From Burkholderia sp. WP9 (GTDB taxonomy: Bacteria > Pseudomonadota > Gammaproteobacteria > Burkholderiales > Burkholderiaceae): 64,000 nt of DNA. The translations under genes and the position numbers were made by a program. Shown here piece by piece: positions 52,106 to 60,743 of the stretch (the first letter of the stretch is position 1; each line of letters starts with the position of its first letter). The notes beneath the pieces were generated by a model, which had not been told where the DNA came from, ran no database searches, and saw only the letters and a program-made list of their open reading frames with translations. The stretch lies in contig NZ_FNTG01000002.1 in NCBI RefSeq assembly GCF_900104795.1, positions 2,170,001 through 2,234,000 of the forward strand, in the 5' to 3' direction.

Positions 52106-53274
52106 TTCGTCACAATCGCCGTAGTTAGACCAGCATTGATGGCGGGAAGAAGCAGACTCAATACGCGGCTGAAACGCACGAGGCCGTTGCCGTCGACGTA
52201 CACCACGTCTTTCGGTTGCAATTCGAATTGATTGGCCAGGATCATTGATACCGGCGAGTGGGCGTCGAGATGGAATACCTCGGCCTGTGATTCTGTCGAC
52301 CCGCGTATCACATAGAGTTGGGCCGCGTCCGCGCTGGCGGTATTCAGGCTTCCGGCTTGCGAAAGCGCATCGCTCAATGTGAGCTTGCCGCTCTTCATTG
52401 GTAGCGCGGTGATCGGCTTATTGACTTCGCCCATGACGAACACACCGTTGTCGTCGCGCGATACGACTCTCAGCAGATCGCCGTTCTTGAGCAGGATATT
52501 GGATGGGTTCTGATCGCTCTCGAGCATCTTTGAAAGGTTCAGACGATGTGAAACGCCATTGCGAACCAGAACCATCCGGCTTTGGTCGGCGGTCGCGCTA
52601 AAGCCACCGGCACGATTGATCGCCTCGTAGAGCGTCAACGGAATGTCGTTGACCGGCACAGCGCCGGGCGTCCTGACTTCGCCGTCCACATAAATCTGCT
52701 TGGCGCGAAACGATGTGACTCGAACGGTGAGTTGCGGCTTGATGAAGACCTTCGACAACTCTGCATACACTGCTTGCTGAGCCTGTTCGACACGGAGACC
52801 CGATACATGAATCGAGCCTGCATACGGAAATTGTATGTTGCCGCTGTTGTCGACCACAAAGCCTTGGGCAGGATCGAACGGTCGGGCATTGTTCTGGTTT
52901 TGCGTGCCCAATGCGGCTGCGAGTTCGGGATGGTCCCAGACGGTAATCTGCAGTACATCGCCTGGGCCGAGCGTATAAGGTCCGGACAGTCCAGACAATT
53001 CACGCGTTTGATCCGTGCTCGTCTGATCGGCGGTCTCGCGCAGCTTCTTGATTAGTGCGGTGTTAATGTCGACGATCGGAATTTGCAGATCCGCTTGAGC
53101 GCCTTGCGCGTCGCTGTTTCCCGTCGGCAAGGTTGCGGATGTCGGCATCCGCATACCAGGCGCGGCTGCACATGCCACGAGTCCGTAGCAGAGTGCAACA
53201 CATAAAAGTCCGCGTGCGTGCCGTCGATATTGACGCGCGGCACCGTGTTCAGGAGTTGTTTTCGAATGTCCCAT
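52102..53274 (-). CDS. wza: Wza-type outer-membrane polysaccharide export lipoprotein
   Basis: About 390 residues with a lipoprotein signal (GLLCVALCYGLVACAAAPG), the Poly_export domain (GPYTLGPGDVLQITVWDHPELA, GNIQFPYAGSIHVSGLRVEQAQQAV) and SLBB repeats (KQIYVDGEVRTPGAVPVNDIPLTLYEAINRAGGF; GVFVMGEVNKPITALPMKSGKLTLSDALSQAGSL), ending in a C-terminal hydrophobic helix. It forms the outer-membrane exit of the polymer. The start is uncertain: the ATG at 53274 has GAGG 9 nt upstream, and in-frame ATGs exist at 53298 and 53355. Confidence 0.92.
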   Translation of the reverse strand: MGHSKTTPEHGAARQYRRHARGLLCVALCYGLVACAAAPGMRMPTSATLPTGNSDAQGAQADLQIPIVDINTALIKKLRETADQTSTDQTRELSGLSGPYTLGPGDVLQITVWDHPELAAALGTQNQNNARPFDPAQGFVVDNSGNIQFPYAGSIHVSGLRVEQAQQAVYAELSKVFIKPQLTVRVTSFRAKQIYVDGEVRTPGAVPVNDIPLTLYEAINRAGGFSATADQSRMVLVRNGVSHRLNLSKMLESDQNPSNILLKNGDLLRVVSRDDNGVFVMGEVNKPITALPMKSGKLTLSDALSQAGSLNTASADAAQLYVIRGSTESQAEVFHLDAHSPVSMILANQFELQPKDVVYVDGNGLVRFSRVLSLLLPAINAGLTTAIVTK

Positions 53275-53410
53275 AAGATAGACCCTCGTATCGTTCATTT
53301 CTTTTTTAGGTAAGCTGGTCGGAGTCGTCGATGTGTCAACCGATTGAGTCATCAAGACGCGCTAGCCGTTGTTATAGTTTTTTGCTCCGCGGAAACCTGT
53401 TCAAATTCCC

Positions 53411-54826
53411 TCAATACGCGTTGCGGTGCATAAATCCGCGTACCACGGTTGCCAGTACGATTTTCATGTCCAGTCCGAAGGACCAGTTCCTCAGGTAGTA
53501 CAAGTCATGCTCGACTCGCTTCTGCATCTTCTCGACGCGGTCGGTTTCTCCTCGAAAGCCGTTCACTTGCGCCCATCCGGTGATTCCAGGTTTGATCCGG
53601 TACCGGTGGATGTATCCGTCGACGATGGTCCGGTAGAGTTCGTCGTGTTCAATGGCATGCGGGCGCGGCCCGACCACCGACATGTCGCCTCTCAGCACGT
53701 TCAGGAATTGCGGTAATTCATCCAGACTTGTGCGACGCAGGAAAGCGCCTACTCGGGTAATCCGTGGGTCGTTGCGTGACGCCTGTTTGATGACGCCGGG
53801 CTCGGCGGCGTGGGCTCGCATCGTCCGAAACTTGTAGATCGTGAATACGCGTCCATCGGCTCCCTTTCTCTTTTGCCCGAAGAAGATCGGACCGGGTGAG
53901 GACAGCTTGACTGCGACTGCAACGGAAACCATCAGAGGGGCCACGCAGACCAGCGCCGCGATCGCAAATACCCGATCGAAAATATCTTTCTTCAGTAAGG
54001 CGTGCGACGACAAAGGCGACGCGACGAGATTGATGGCCGGCACGCCGATGAGGTCGATGACGCTGCTGTCGAACAAGGCCAGGCTGCTCACATCCGGGAG
54101 GAAACGAATGTTGACCAGGTCGTCACGGAATTCGTGCAGACAGCGCGAGATCATGCTTTCCTCTGACAGAGGCAGTGCAAGCCAGATCTCCTGGAGATTC
54201 TCGGCCCGAACGAATTCGGAGAAATCGCGGAAATCATCGAACAGTGGTGTGTTCGAGGCGGAACGTTCTTCACCCGGATGCACGTCGAATGCGGCGGTTA
54301 CCCGAAAACCACTGGTACGGGCTGCCTGGATGCTACGCACCACTTGTTGGCAATGTGATCCGCGGCCAACAACCGCAACGCTGCGCAAATTCAGACCTGC
54401 ATTGCGGACGCGCCGCAGCAGTGCATACGTCAACGATCGCGAGACGATCAGCGTTGCACCAGTCGTGCCCGTCCAGTAGGCGAACCAAAGTCGCGAGATG
54501 AAATCGGTCCGATGCAACGAGAACATGAGAACCAGCCCGCAACCTTGCACGACTAGCCACGCTAGACTGATCTGACCGATCAGGCGAAGCATGGAGCGGC
54601 CTCGCCACGATTGATATACGCCGAACACTGGAAAGAGCGCCAACGCGAAGGCCGCGGCAAATGCGATGAAACCAGTGTCTACGTGAGCCGCTGTCAGATC
54701 GTCGAAGCGAATCTGCGAAGCTGAAACAGCACCGCCGACGATCAACGAGACGTCGAGGACTCGCGCGAGCAATCCATGGACGCCCGCCGACTTCTTGCTC
54801 TCATGTGCAATTGATGTAGCGTTCAT
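53411..54826 (-). CDS. Undecaprenyl-phosphate sugar-1-phosphate transferase (WcaJ-like)
   Basis: A 471-residue polyprenyl-phosphate hexose-1-phosphate transferase: four N-terminal membrane helices, a CoA-binding-like middle domain ([21 protein letters not shown]) and a C-terminal catalytic domain ([80 protein letters not shown]). It starts the repeat unit by loading a hexose phosphate, probably glucose, on undecaprenyl phosphate. First gene of the leftward operon, behind a leader of about 380 nt. Confidence 0.93.
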   Translation of the reverse strand: MNATSIAHESKKSAGVHGLLARVLDVSLIVGGAVSASQIRFDDLTAAHVDTGFIAFAAAFALALFPVFGVYQSWRGRSMLRLIGQISLAWLVVQGCGLVLMFSLHRTDFISRLWFAYWTGTTGATLIVSRSLTYALLRRVRNAGLNLRSVAVVGRGSHCQQVVRSIQAARTSGFRVTAAFDVHPGEERSASNTPLFDDFRDFSEFVRAENLQEIWLALPLSEESMISRCLHEFRDDLVNIRFLPDVSSLALFDSSVIDLIGVPAINLVASPLSSHALLKKDIFDRVFAIAALVCVAPLMVSVAVAVKLSSPGPIFFGQKRKGADGRVFTIYKFRTMRAHAAEPGVIKQASRNDPRITRVGAFLRRTSLDELPQFLNVLRGDMSVVGPRPHAIEHDELYRTIVDGYIHRYRIKPGITGWAQVNGFRGETDRVEKMQKRVEHDLYYLRNWSFGLDMKIVLATVVRGFMHRNAY

Positions 54827-55216
54827 GCTATGGGCCGTGTCCTATACATTTTCCAGGCGCACGTCGCACACCTGGAATAATCCGTCTCATGACAAGATGG
54901 ATTTTGTTTTTTAGCATTCCTCTGTTACGAGAGCTCAGCCTGTCGACGAAGCCGAGGTCTTACTGATTCCGGAGGGGATGGTTGAGCTGCTGGCTGATCG
55001 GTCACACAACGACTTTCAGCAGCGCCGATGCTTTGCGCGGTCGCGCAAAATGCCGTCGCTCATTGGCCGAAAGTGTGCTGCCGCGCCCGGTGCGTTCCCG
55101 TGGCGTGAGTTGCCACGGGACTGGCCCACCCCGAGCCAGACCGAGCTATTGAAAGAGATACTCATTTGCTTTCCCCGTTTTCTGTTGCCTGCGTCTTTTG
55201 CGCAGCGATAGGGTTA
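54827..55216 (-). other. Long untranslated leader of the exopolysaccharide operon
   Basis: About 380 nt lie between the sigma54 promoter at 55217 and the first start codon. No convincing frame is seen on either strand. I did not find a GGCGGTAG (ops) element. Such a length leaves room for RNA-based or anti-termination control. Confidence 0.5.
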
Positions 55217-55232
55217 AAGCAGTAAATATGCC
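55217..55232 (-). promoter_or_regulatory. Sigma54 promoter of the exopolysaccharide operon
   Basis: On the minus strand: TGGCATATTTACTGCT. GG and GC are 12 bp apart, and the flanking bases (TAAAGCAG on the plus strand) also precede the yjbH promoter at 58958. Enhancer-like GTAACG repeats lie about 120-155 bp upstream. Confidence 0.75.
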
Positions 55233-55348
55233 AGGATGAAAATTGAGGACGTAAAGTTTGCCATCTCGTTGCAGAATCAAGCCTGACAAGGGCTTCACGC
55301 TTGCGCGCGATCATCCGCAGCGTTCAATCACACAGGTTTCGCGGCGCC

Positions 55349-55372
55349 GTAACGTAACGGCGTGCCGTAACG
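55349..55372 (-). promoter_or_regulatory. GTAACG-repeat upstream site of the exopolysaccharide operon
   Basis: GTAACG occurs at 55349-55354, 55354-55359 and 55367-55372, inside the partly palindromic CCGTAACGTAACGG. The site is upstream of the sigma54 promoter at 55217. Same motif as at 40333, 59103 and 63083. Confidence 0.65.
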
Positions 55373-55453
55373 TCCTGCTTCTGAATTTCCTGTGAAGTGG
55401 CTGTACGAAGCCGACAGGGATGCCGGCAATCAGTGGTGTGATTGAAAGTCGAG

Positions 55454-55474
55454 AGACGCCACCGTGTGGCGTCT
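55454..55474 (-). terminator. Terminator after the small lipoprotein gene
   Basis: A 9-bp perfect stem (AGACGCCAC, 55454-55462, with 55466-55474) and a 3-nt loop start 7 nt beyond the stop codon of the leftward gene at 55481. The following T run is weak. Confidence 0.6.
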
Positions 55475-55480
55475 GACGCA

Positions 55481-56200
55481 TTACTTGGTGGTCGTACCAG
55501 TCCCGCCCGTGCCACCCGTGGCGCCGTTGCTGCCACTGCCAGCAATCGGTGAAGCCGCGCCCGCCGAGACAGCTGCTGCAGCGAGAGACGCTGCCGGCTG
55601 GCCGTCGCTGGTGATCGCGCCGGCCGCCCGCAACGTCTCGAGGTCGGCGTCGGCGCCCGGTTGTCCTGGTATAAATGAAACGGTGAGGAACGACGAAGAT
55701 GAGAGCGTGATGCCGTACATCGTCTTCAGCAGTTGAGCGACACCGGCCTGAGCGTTCGCAATGATAGTTGGATTAGTCAGTGCGGACTGGTACGAGGCAT
55801 TTGAGGTGATGCCGGCAAGCAACCCGTCGACGGTCGTTCCGAGCTGACCCGCGAGATAGCTCAAGAGCAATTGGGTGAGCGGTGTCACATTGTAGGTGCC
55901 GGTACCGGCAGCAAAGGAGTGGATGGTGACCGCGCCGCTCGACGCAGTGATGGCACAGGGACCGTCGAAATTGAACGCGGCCGAATACGCACCGTTTGCA
56001 TTAGCAGCGGCGCTGCCTGAGCCATTCTTGCAAGCCAACTGGATACTCGCGTTCGCCAACGGTGCGCCGATAGCAGCGGTGCCGCTAACCGAGCCTAGTG
56101 CAGGGTTGCCTCCGCCGCCACAAGCGGTCAGTGCCACGGCTGCCAGAAAAATAGATCCGAACTTAAGGGTACGCGACGCTGCAGCGTCTAGAAGTTTCAT
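55481..56200 (-). CDS. Exopolysaccharide-linked lipoprotein of unknown function
   Basis: A 239-residue protein with a lipoprotein signal (FLAAVALTACGGGG). GGAGA precedes the ATG at 56200. The mature part begins with a carboxypeptidase-regulatory-like strand pattern (VSGTAAIGAPLANASIQLACKNG) and ends in a Gly/Ser/Thr-rich tail. It has two Cys in the mature part that could form a disulfide. It follows yjbH by about 100 nt and probably shares its transcript. Function unknown; an accessory role in polymer export or attachment is inferred. Confidence 0.7.
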   Translation of the reverse strand: MKLLDAAASRTLKFGSIFLAAVALTACGGGGNPALGSVSGTAAIGAPLANASIQLACKNGSGSAAANANGAYSAAFNFDGPCAITASSGAVTIHSFAAGTGTYNVTPLTQLLLSYLAGQLGTTVDGLLAGITSNASYQSALTNPTIIANAQAGVAQLLKTMYGITLSSSSFLTVSFIPGQPGADADLETLRAAGAITSDGQPAASLAAAAVSAGAASPIAGSGSNGATGGTGGTGTTTK

Positions 56201-56302
56201 TTTTTTCTCCAAGGTGAAAATCACTTACGGTTAGCTGGCGATGGCACCTGCATTTCACCTGCGCCTGCGCACTACTCTTATCTGTCATGCAAAAGCGCAG
56301 CT

Positions 56303-58603
56303 TTAGAATTCCACGCGCGCCCTGTCGCTCAGGGAGTCAGGTCGATTCGCTTTGTCATCCGGGTTCGCGTAGCGGAGATAGGCATCGCGCATTCTGTAGA
56401 GCTGGGTCGAGAAATACTCACCACTAAATCGCCCTTGGTTCAGAAGGTATTGCTGTGTGCTGTACGGGAAGCCCATGTTCTGCGCCGCGTCCGGCGACAG
56501 GTAATTTGTCGAGCCCACGCGTGAGCGGAAATCGAGCGCAAACTGCTCCGAGCCGTACACTTGGGTGATACCTGGCTTCATGCCTTGACGCAGGGTCAAC
56601 GGGAAACTGACTGACGCGCCAACGAAGCTGCCCTGACCGCTATGTTCTCCATGCACGCTGACTGATACGTCGTCGAACCATCGAGTGACGGCAATCAAAG
56701 GGCCTTTATCGCCGCCGACGTAGCGTGCTACACCCGCTTCAACCCATAGGTTCCAAGCTGGTTGGACCCATCGATACGTGAGCATCGCGTTCTTTTCGCT
56801 TGGCAGCGTGTCATGCCCGGGTTCGTGATGCAGATAGGCGAGCCGAAGGCGAACCAGATCAGGGCGGCCAGGGACGAACAGCGTCGTCTCGTTCTGAACG
56901 CCGATGTAATCGAAATCGAATTTCCCAATGGCCGCAACGTTAAGGACCCGCGGCGCAATCCAGAAGCTCTGGCCCAACGCCACCGTCGATAGGCCGCCGC
57001 GTAAGCGGTAGTCGCTGAAGACGCGGCCGCTGTCCATGTTTTTCGTGTTGTACAGCGGCGCGATATAACTCGCATAGAACTCCGCGCCACGCCATAGCGG
57101 CACGAAGCCTTCTATATTGGCACCTAGAGAGAGATCGAAATTGCCGTACTCCGTGCCGTACAGGTAGCTCGCAATGGGCTCGATCTGGATGCGCGTCAGT
57201 CCATGTTTGCGTTCGTCGCCGTGCCAGGCGATGGAGTCGGCGTCGTAGGTTGGACGCGTGCGCATCGTTATCGATCCGCTTGCAGCAGTGGGTGCTCCGC
57301 CCTTGATGAATTGTGCGAATGCTTCCCGATCCACGGCCACTTCACCCAGCGGTTCATTTGCTTTCTTGATGACCACGCGAATTTTATCGGTTTCATGTGG
57401 CGCATTGATACTGGCGATGCCCAGGACAATGCCGAGCGCGTCCGCCTCGTTCTGGTTATAACGATGGTTTTCGTATTCGATGACCAGATCATGCCCCGCC
57501 ATCCCCACGCGTACCCGTTCAAGGCCCGCGGAAAAAATCTGTGTTGCGATTGCGTCGAGCGCCGAGGTGTCCAGTGAGTCGGAGAACGTATCGATCTCCT
57601 TCTGCGGTGGGGCGGTCGATACGTCGCTTAACAGCGCAGACGCATAAGCCTGCAACGGCGGCACATAGGCGATCGGCGCTGCAGCAAGGGAGGGTGCTGT
57701 GTCGGCAATGGGCAGACTGACAGGCCTGAGCGTGTCGCGTCGAATGACCTCTTCTTCAGTAATGTCCGTCACAGTATCGCTAGCGGACGTCTGCTGTTTT
57801 TCGCAAAGACCGTCGCCGCAACGCGCTGCGTCGAAGCGCCTGCCGAGAGGTATCTGCACAGCAATCGCAATCGACGTGCGTGGCGACGCGCCGTCCGTGG
57901 AGCGCAGTGATCGTGTCACCGTTCCGATCAGGTTTGCGTCCGCTAGCCAGCTAATGCGCGGCGATTGATAGCGCAAACCTGCATACGGTGTCTTTGCGTC
58001 ATCTTCAGCAAGGAGCGAGAAGCCGGTCTTCCAGAGCGACAGCTGGATGCCGCCGAACAACCCGTCGAGCCTGTCACCCTGGCCGTAGCCTAAGGTTAAT
58101 GTCGCCGGCCCGAATGCTTGCGACGCGACACCATACTTTGAGCGGAAATAATGCGTCCGGCCGCCGACGTCGGTCGCGCCGAAAGCGATGGACGGCTGAT
58201 ATTTAAAGAAGCGAGGTACTTCTACTTTTATTTCGGCTGTCAAATGCCGGAGAATCGTGTGCTCTCCGTTGGTAAATACTGCGCCCCCGTTTGTCGGATA
58301 GTTCGCCAATCCCCCCGACATTTCCACGTACGGGAAGATGCCAAAGGCCGCCCAATAGATCTGCGAACCAGTTGCCCGCTTGCCATACTGCGGATCCACG
58401 TAATCGTTATATTGTGCCTCCGCCATGCCGTTGGGCAGCGCGAAAGCGTAGGGAATAACCAATCCTCCGGCCTGTCCCAGCGAGTTCAGCGCAGGCTCAC
58501 TCGCCTGCGCCGACGCCGCAAATGACAATGCTGCTGCGAACGCAAAAGCATGCGGAGAAGAACGGAGGCCCTGCGAGCGCTGCGCGCGGGTCATTCGGCG
58601 CAT
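56303..58603 (-). CDS. yjbH: YjbH/GfcD-type outer-membrane protein
   Basis: A 766-residue protein with a signal peptide (FAFAAALSFAASAQA) and the YjbH family layout: an N-terminal beta-barrel-like part (PNGMAEAQYNDYVDPQYGKRATGSQIYWAAFGIFPYVEMSGG..., GVASQAFGPATLTLGYGQGDRLDGLFGG), a periplasmic middle (VRVGMAGHDLVIEYENHRYNQNEADALG) and a second barrel-like C-terminal part. Relatives (yjbEFGH, gfcABCD) work with group 4 capsule or exopolysaccharide export, which fits the adjoining Wza system. The start is uncertain: ATGs at 58603 and 58594, both with poor ribosome sites. Its leader from the sigma54 promoter is about 350 nt. Confidence 0.85.
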   Translation of the reverse strand: MRRMTRAQRSQGLRSSPHAFAFAAALSFAASAQASEPALNSLGQAGGLVIPYAFALPNGMAEAQYNDYVDPQYGKRATGSQIYWAAFGIFPYVEMSGGLANYPTNGGAVFTNGEHTILRHLTAEIKVEVPRFFKYQPSIAFGATDVGGRTHYFRSKYGVASQAFGPATLTLGYGQGDRLDGLFGGIQLSLWKTGFSLLAEDDAKTPYAGLRYQSPRISWLADANLIGTVTRSLRSTDGASPRTSIAIAVQIPLGRRFDAARCGDGLCEKQQTSASDTVTDITEEEVIRRDTLRPVSLPIADTAPSLAAAPIAYVPPLQAYASALLSDVSTAPPQKEIDTFSDSLDTSALDAIATQIFSAGLERVRVGMAGHDLVIEYENHRYNQNEADALGIVLGIASINAPHETDKIRVVIKKANEPLGEVAVDREAFAQFIKGGAPTAASGSITMRTRPTYDADSIAWHGDERKHGLTRIQIEPIASYLYGTEYGNFDLSLGANIEGFVPLWRGAEFYASYIAPLYNTKNMDSGRVFSDYRLRGGLSTVALGQSFWIAPRVLNVAAIGKFDFDYIGVQNETTLFVPGRPDLVRLRLAYLHHEPGHDTLPSEKNAMLTYRWVQPAWNLWVEAGVARYVGGDKGPLIAVTRWFDDVSVSVHGEHSGQGSFVGASVSFPLTLRQGMKPGITQVYGSEQFALDFRSRVGSTNYLSPDAAQNMGFPYSTQQYLLNQGRFSGEYFSTQLYRMRDAYLRYANPDDKANRPDSLSDRARVEF

Positions 58604-58957
58604 TGCGCACGTTGCCCCTGGTTAGTACCATTCAGACCTCCTGCTTTTATATGCCACGCAAAATTCGCCCTGTTCATTCTATTCCCCGTGTTGGTCTCTC
58701 GCGCCAAACGTTCTTATTGGTCCGCTCAACTTGTGTTTGCCTGAGCAGTTCTCGTCTCTCTTGCTACAGCAATCGCACTTTTCGCAAATACAAAACCACA
58801 CGCGTGCGCGAAGAAGCGCGGAATTGCACGCAATCTGGAATTCGGCCGATAGGACAAAAAGCCTGTGGCCAACCAAACTGGAAAGGCGATTGAGGAAATG
58901 TACTGTCCACCGTGTGTGCCCGCAGTCGTTCTCTGCGTTGCGCACCAGAAAATCTAA

Positions 58958-58973
58958 AGCAGCAAGCGTGCCA
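58958..58973 (-). promoter_or_regulatory. Sigma54 promoter of yjbH
   Basis: On the minus strand: TGGCACGCTTGCTGCT. The -24 box is perfect (TGGCACG), GG and GC are 12 bp apart, and the -12 is CTGCT as at 55217. A short perfect inverted repeat (CCTTGTC...GACAAGG, 59019-59033) lies between the promoter and the enhancer-like site. Confidence 0.82.
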
Positions 58974-59102
58974 ATTGATGCGTTGAGGCGGAGCGGATTT
59001 GATGTGAACGGAGAGAGTCCTTGTCGGACAAGGCCTTTACGGTATTCGAGGAGCTTCCGCAAGCGATGCGAGCAGATCGCAAACTTACTGGTTTGCGGAC
59101 TC

Positions 59103-59125
59103 GTAACGTTACGTAGGCCGTAACG
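59103..59125 (-). promoter_or_regulatory. GTAACG-repeat upstream site of yjbH
   Basis: GTAACG at 59103-59108 and 59120-59125, with the first copy part of the palindrome GTAACGTTAC. It lies about 130-165 bp upstream of the sigma54 promoter. The remaining 59126-59395 shows no gene or signal I can support. Confidence 0.65.
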
Positions 59126-59395
59126 GTTTGCTGCGGCCGGGAACAGCGAAAGGGAGTTGGCGAGCGTTATCTCTAGTGCGCCGATCCGAGCGCTTCAATT
59201 GCACACTATCGCGGTATCCAGGGCGTACGAATTTGGGTATCCGTGGGCTGTCTTTTGGTGGCGTTTTCTGCCTCGAACCTATCGGGTTCTCTACGCAATC
59301 GATGGATCCGCAACGGCTAACTCAACAAATCAGAACGTCGATTTTTTTCAGTTGAACGTGCAATGGACGCAGGGTCCTCACGCAGCCCGCCTCGC

Positions 59396-60664
59396 TCATC
59401 CCGACACCCGCGCAAGTTTCGCAAACACCCCATTCCTCCCGATCCACTCCGCGTACTCCCGGTACGCCGGATCATTCATCAAGTGTTTTTCTTCTGTTTT
59501 GGCGCGCAGGAAGTAAAGCAGATTCACCGCAAGCAACGCCGCACAATGCGTCACCGCAACCTTCCACCCCATCGGTTCGACAAACGGCACCGTCACCATC
59601 CAGTAAGACAGATTCTTAGCGATATAAGCCGGATGCTTGGTGAACCGATAAGGTCCCGAAGTAATGATCCCGCGATTCGTCAGATTCGAAAACCGCAAGC
59701 CAAAAGAAATAGTCGCCAGCGCATAACACAGCAGCAAAGCAATGATGACAGCACCCCAGACTACCCGCACAACAGGCATCGAAATAAGCCAACTATCCCA
59801 GAAGACCGAGCCTTCGTAGCGGATGTACTGGTTGGAAATCAGCGACCAGAACGGCTGATAACAGATCAGTGCAACGAGCCAACCCAACGTGGTCGGCTCA
59901 GCGCTGCGCACGTGACTATCAAGAATGCGCAATGTACACAGGTAACCCACCGTGCCGAACATCAGATCCATCGCGAACGACAGGTCATACATAAACCGGA
60001 AAGTCGCAAGCGAAAACGGCGCATTCAGCGCGGTCGTCAACGACGCATTCAGATGGTCCGCATTAGTCGACAGGTAGACGATCATCAGCGGAAGGAAGAA
60101 CGCCTTCACCATCCACCCGGCCAGCATCTCTCGGACAGGGCGCCAGTTCGCCGGCCGCACGCCGCGAAATAAGAAGCGCGCCCATAGCAGGTACGCGTCG
60201 TCGGTTTCGCGCTGATGCCGGTCCATCCACGCAAAGTAGAAGGGTGCCGCGATGAGCACATACGGTGCTAGCGTACCGAGCAGCGACCAGAACGGGTTAT
60301 AGAAGGCGCCGTGATACTCGGGCAGCAGCCAGTAAAGCGCGCCGATGCCAGCGTACACCGAGGCCAGCGCCGCGAGGCGCAATTCGACGCGCACGATGCT
60401 CAGCGGCCGCACCGCGCGACTCGCGAGACCGGCGCTGGGGCGCAAATAGACTCGCGCGACGAATAGCTCGTAGCTTGCGATGGTCGCGATGATTGCGAGG
60501 CAGGCAACGGTGCTGCGCGTCGCGCCATCGATCGAACCGCTGTCGCGTAGCAACCAGAGCGTGAGCAATCCGACGCCGATCCCTAGCAAGCCAATCGAAA
60601 ACGGCGTCGCCGAGCGCGGCCGCGGGTCGTGCGTGCGCGCGACCGTATTGAAAGTGGAGTTCAT
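59396..60664 (-). CDS. ICMT/PEMT-like integral membrane methyltransferase family protein
   Basis: A 422-residue protein with many membrane helices. The C-terminal quarter carries the isoprenylcysteine carboxyl methyltransferase-like motif (NRGIITSGPYRFTKHPAYIAKNLSYWMVTVPF, then RAKTEEKHLMNDPAYREYAEWIG), which binds S-adenosylmethionine in relatives. The N-terminal three quarters are an additional membrane domain of unknown type. GAGGG precedes the ATG at 60664. It starts 79 nt behind the Gly-Thr-Ser repeat lipoprotein, so both are probably one operon, and the enzyme may modify or process that protein or its lipid; inferred. Confidence 0.75.
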   Translation of the reverse strand: MNSTFNTVARTHDPRPRSATPFSIGLLGIGVGLLTLWLLRDSGSIDGATRSTVACLAIIATIASYELFVARVYLRPSAGLASRAVRPLSIVRVELRLAALASVYAGIGALYWLLPEYHGAFYNPFWSLLGTLAPYVLIAAPFYFAWMDRHQRETDDAYLLWARFLFRGVRPANWRPVREMLAGWMVKAFFLPLMIVYLSTNADHLNASLTTALNAPFSLATFRFMYDLSFAMDLMFGTVGYLCTLRILDSHVRSAEPTTLGWLVALICYQPFWSLISNQYIRYEGSVFWDSWLISMPVVRVVWGAVIIALLLCYALATISFGLRFSNLTNRGIITSGPYRFTKHPAYIAKNLSYWMVTVPFVEPMGWKVAVTHCAALLAVNLLYFLRAKTEEKHLMNDPAYREYAEWIGRNGVFAKLARVSG

Positions 60665-60743
60665 GTCATCCCTCGTAGTCATGACATTGACGGCGGCCGG
60701 GCTGTTGGTTTTTTTGCGCCCGGCCGCTGTGCTTGCGTAACGC

